From positions 1 through 7,677 of the forward strand of contig JAJQIE010000233.1 in assembly GCA_021199395.1 (NCBI GenBank): a DNA stretch of 7,677 nucleotides, read 5' to 3'. This DNA comes from Lachnospiraceae bacterium. Lineage in GTDB: Bacteria > Bacillota > Clostridia > Lachnospirales > Lachnospiraceae. The notes under the pieces are model-generated. The model saw nothing but the letters and a program-made list of their open reading frames with translations, did not search any database and was not told the DNA's origin. The position numbers were made by a program, and so were the translations under genes. Positions 5,715 to 7,677 of the stretch are shown piece after piece; position 1 is the stretch's first letter; each line of letters starts with the position of its first letter.

Positions 5715-5742
5715 GCAGGGAATTCCTACTTCCCTGCTTTTT
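5715..5742 (+). terminator. Intrinsic terminator of the right sigma/anti-sigma operon
   Basis: GCAGGGAA (5715-5722) and TTCCCTGC (5730-5737) form a perfect 8-bp stem with a 7-base loop, followed directly by TTTTT (5738-5742). It lies about 100 bases after the anti-sigma stop. The T-run is on the plus strand only. Confidence 0.85.
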
Positions 5743-5763
5743 CCGAATTCGGAGGTATTATTT

Positions 5764-5802
5764 ATGGCTGAAATAAAGGCTTTTCGCCAGTCGCTGCATT
5801 AA
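5764..5802 (+). CDS. 12-codon ORF with a strong ribosome binding site; leader peptide or gene start remnant
   Basis: ATG at 5764 is preceded by GGAGG (5751-5755) at eight bases and encodes MAEIKAFRQSLH, then TAA. It begins just after the terminator at 5715-5742, so it needs its own promoter, and none is clear between the two. It could be a leader peptide, but the simpler view is that it is the surviving start of a gene whose body was lost when the mobile element arrived or decayed. It is in the same frame as the tail at 6001-6222, with stops in between. No family can be assigned from 12 residues. Confidence 0.3.
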   Translation: MAEIKAFRQSLH

Positions 5803-5902
5803 GAATCCCCGATTTACAAGGATCATTCAAAATCCGGTCTCCACCTTCCATGCGAAATGGAATTTTTACATCTTTTATAATCTTGTTGTATACCCTGCAG
5901 TC

Positions 5903-6022
5903 CAATATTCCGATGCAAGCATCTGAATATTGAGCCCTCGTGGCATCTACGCTTCGTTTCGGTCGGCGCTAAGCGAACGTCCACTGGACGTTCAGCGCCG
6001 CCAAATATCCGTGCAAGCACGG
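5903..6022. repeat. Cluster of three hairpins (candidate structured RNA, palindromic element or mobility site)
   Basis: Hairpin 1: CAATATTC (5903-5910) pairs with GAATATTG (5925-5932) around an inner GATG-CAAG-CATC (5912-5923), leaving one mismatch. Hairpin 2: GGCGCT (5965-5970)/AGCGCC (5994-5999) plus GAACGTCC (5975-5982)/GGACGTTC (5986-5993), with a four-base bulge AAGC. Hairpin 3: CCGTG-CAAG-CACGG (6009-6022). Hairpins 1 and 3 share the core TGCAAGCA. The cluster sits upstream of the remnant tail of a mobilisation-type gene. Three such stems in 120 bases is not expected by chance. It could be a non-autonomous palindromic element, a processing or origin site of the decayed element, or a structured RNA. 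Confidence 0.5.
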
Positions 6023-6222
6023 CTACTTCCAATCAAGATTCTTCTGAGGCTCTGGTAAACAAGGGAGAATCTCAAATTAGGGAAAATCAGCAAATACCAA
6101 AACCGCAAAAACGACAGAGCGTTTTGAAACGGCTTGATGAAAAGAAAAAAATTGTCGCAGAACGAGAAAAAGAGAAGGAGCAAAATCAGAATCAAAGCCG
6201 CCGGCGCGGGCGATCACGATAA
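6001..6222 (+). pseudogene. C-terminal tail of a lost mobile-element gene (basic, coiled-coil-like)
   Basis: The frame is open from 5881 to TAA at 6220-6222, followed by a second in-frame stop TAG, but has no plausible start codon. From about 6031 it reads like real protein: ATSNQDSSEALVNKGESQIR, then PKPQKRQSVLKRLDEKKKIV, and ends with a Glu/Lys/Gln-rich helix and RRRGRSR. A (K/R)xSVLxxL stretch followed by a charged helix is common at the C-termini of relaxase and other transfer-region proteins of Clostridia integrative elements, and the neighbouring excisionase and integrase fit that. The rest of the gene is missing; the hairpin cluster lies where its upstream part should be. The exact family cannot be named. 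Confidence 0.45.
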
Positions 6223-6285
6223 TAGAGATAATGCAATACAGGCGGCATCAATGCTAAAATGTCACTTGAAAATGGGGGGATTAAG

Positions 6286-6480
6286 ATGCTTGAAAAATAT
6301 TTCGATGTATTAACGATTGAGGATACAGCGGAAGCCCTGCGACTGAGCAGACGCTCCGTGATGCATCTGCTCAATGACGGCAAAATCCGATACCGGAAAA
6401 TCGGTCGGGTCTACCGGATCAGCAAAAAAGCTTTGCTGGATTATCTGGACTGCGAGCAGGAAAATAACGCAGAAAAATAG
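6286..6480 (+). CDS. Excisionase-like helix-turn-helix protein
   Basis: This is a 64-residue DNA-binding protein of the MerR/HTH_17 excisionase type. Proteins of this kind bind near the ends of an integrated element and steer the integrase towards excision. The visible core is LTIEDTAEALRLSRRSVMHL, the helix-turn-helix, then GKIRYRKIGRVYRI, the wing that closes these domains, and SKKALLDYL. The start at 6286 is chosen because a run of G (6274-6279) lies six bases upstream; an in-frame ATG at 6259 has no such site. It ends 136 bp before the integrase start, the usual order at the right end of Tn916- and Tn1549-like elements. The gene looks intact although its neighbours are broken. Confidence 0.82.
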   Translation: MLEKYFDVLTIEDTAEALRLSRRSVMHLLNDGKIRYRKIGRVYRISKKALLDYLDCEQENNAEK

Positions 6481-6540
6481 AAACCGAAAACAGAAATGTA
6501 AAAATACAAAACGTAAATCATAAATTTTATCCAAATGATA

Positions 6541-6570
6541 TTGCTTTTTCCATGACGGGCATGCTATGAT
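6541..6570 (+). promoter_or_regulatory. sigmaA-type extended -10 promoter for the integrase
   Basis: TTGCTT (6541-6546), an 18-base spacer and TATGAT (6565-6570), preceded by TGC, form an extended -10 promoter. Transcription would start near 6577, about 40 bases before the integrase ATG. The first ATGACGGGC copy lies in the spacer. Confidence 0.6.
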
Positions 6571-6625
6571 GGTCAAACGTTGTGCAGCCCGTCATTCGAG
6601 AAAGGAGAAATATGATATGACGGGC
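6552..6625 (+). repeat. Three-copy repeat ATGACGGGC around the integrase start (direct, inverted, direct)
   Basis: ATGACGGGC occurs at 6552-6560 and 6617-6625, and its exact reverse complement GCCCGTCAT at 6587-6595. The last copy includes the integrase start codon (6617-6619). In the mRNA the middle copy can pair with either outer copy over 9 bp; with the last copy two more G-C pairs follow after one mismatch. In that fold the ribosome binding site AAAGGAG (6601-6607) is in the 21-base loop and the start codon is in the stem. A transcript begun at the 6541-6570 promoter would lack the first copy, while read-through from the excisionase gene would include it. Confidence 0.6.
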
Positions 6626-7677
6626 AGCTTAAAAATCAAAAAGACTTCTTCCGGAAAAGAATATTTCTATGTACGGCTGTCTTACAAAGACCCGCACACC
6701 CAGCAGTGGAAAACCAAGGACATCAAGACCGGACTTGCGGTCAAAGGCAACAAGAGGAAGACAGAAAGTCTGATCAACAGTTATGTTGAAGAATATGCAT
6801 ATCTGGAGCAGCTCTCCATCATCGAGAACCACATTCAGCCTACCGTTGAACTGAGCGACCTTCTCGATATCTGGATTGAAGAAAAGAAATGCGATATCCG
6901 CGGGAACACTTACGACACTTATAAATGCCGGATTGCGACGATTGACCTCTATTTCTCTCCCAGGCATACGCTGCTGCGGGATATAACGCCCAAAATCCTG
7001 AATGACTTTTACCACTACTGTCTGAATTATGGACGGGTCAGCCAGAAAGACCAGAGCCTGCATCCGCTCTCTATCCGCAGTGTCCGGAGTTGTAAAAGTA
7101 TCCTTTACGCAGCCTTTGACGGTGCTGTGTTCAAAGGACTTATTGCTTCGAATCCTGTCCGGGATACCAAAGTCACAAACAAGAAAAACCGCGACTTTTC
7201 AGAGGAAATGCTGTTCCTGACAGAAGACGAAATCCGGAAAATGCTCTGTTTTCTCGATGAACATTATCCATCCTCAAGCCGATCGCATTTGTCGGCGTTT
7301 ACTACGGTCTGCGCCGGGAGGAAATTCTCGGTTTGAAATGGAATGCGATCAATTATGAGAATAGAGAACTGACCATCCGTCACACGGTGACCGGAAACCG
7401 GACGATCTATGCGGAGGACAAGACGAAGAGCAAAAGCGGGCACCGCACACTGAACCTCTTCCCGACAGCTGAGCTGTGTTTCAAAAAGCTGAAACAACAG
7501 CAGGAAGTTCGTTCGTGCGATGACCGAATCCGGGAGGCCGGAAATCACTCTTCATAAACTGAGATATACCTGTGCTTCGCTTCTGATCGACAAAGGCTGG
7601 GACGTAAAGAAGGTGCAGTACTGGTTCGGGAATGATTTGCCGGTGTATGCATGACAATGCATATATCCGGGGAGAAC
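6617..7677 (+). pseudogene. Tyrosine-type integrase, decayed (frameshift, internal deletion, stop codon)
   Basis: This is a site-specific recombinase of the Tn916/Tn1549 integrase type, which would insert and excise the element. The ATG at 6617 follows AAAGGAG (6601-6607). Residues 1-60 (GSLKIKKTSSGKEYFYVRLS) form an arm-binding domain and about 75-190 the SAM-like core-binding domain. The frame then breaks near 7271-7273 (one base short); the next frame gives LKPIAFVGVYYGLRREEILG with the first catalytic Arg (7312-7314), then TKSKSGHRTLNL with the beta-hairpin Lys. At about 7507 the frame changes again, and some 30 residues normally found before the HxxR box are missing. LHKLRYTCASLLIDKGWD follows (His 7553-7555, Arg 7562-7564). 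The usual GH is replaced by FGN. TGA at 7652-7654 lies just before the IY where the nucleophilic Tyr belongs. The protein cannot be active. Confidence 0.85.

Noticed and set aside
5903..6022. CRISPR-like array
   Set aside because: The stems differ in sequence and spacing; there are no regular repeats with unique spacers and no cas genes.
5823..6032. Minus-strand open frame of 69 codons across the hairpin cluster
   Set aside because: Open mainly because the palindromes read on both strands; no ribosome binding site and no recognisable domain.

Overview
The window looks like chromosomal DNA of a gut-type Clostridia, most likely Lachnospiraceae. The signs are strong AGGAGG-type ribosome binding sites, sigmaA-like TTGnnn/TATGAT promoters, ECF sigma factors paired with DUF4179/DUF4367-type membrane anti-sigma proteins, an azlCD pair, and the right-hand end of a decayed integrative element. 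This placement is inferred from gene style and not from any search. No tRNA, rRNA or CRISPR array is visible.

Region 1 (1-755) holds the 3' part of azlC and then azlD, a branched-chain amino acid export pair. azlD appears to carry a one-base frameshift in a run of six A; the next frame continues with a hydrophobic C-terminus that would restore the usual family length. Region 2 (756-1068) has no convincing gene. It contains strong hairpins and a 24-bp sequence that recurs exactly at 5417-5440, inside an anti-sigma gene.

Region 3 (1069-5613) is the core: two ECF sigma/anti-sigma operons arranged back to back. The left pair (sigma 3287->2709, anti-sigma 2643->1069) is on the minus strand. The right pair (sigma 3530-4117, anti-sigma 4135-5613) is on the plus strand. 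They share a 242-bp divergent control region, with a good sigmaA-type promoter towards the left operon and an ECF-type promoter candidate towards the right one. Each anti-sigma has a cytoplasmic N-terminus, one membrane segment and a large extracellular C-terminus. The expected mode of action is that an outside signal acts on the extracellular part, the sigma factor is released, and a regulon is transcribed, probably including the module itself. An intrinsic terminator at 5715-5742 closes the right operon.

Region 4 (5750-7677) is a decayed mobile-element end. It has a 12-codon ORF with a strong ribosome binding site, a cluster of three hairpins (5903-6022), the basic tail of a lost mobilisation-type gene, an intact small excisionase-like HTH protein, and a tyrosine integrase broken by a frameshift, an internal deletion and a stop codon. 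The integrase start carries an unusual three-copy repeat (ATGACGGGC, its reverse complement, then ATGACGGGC again). The last copy includes the start codon and could pair with the middle copy to hide it.
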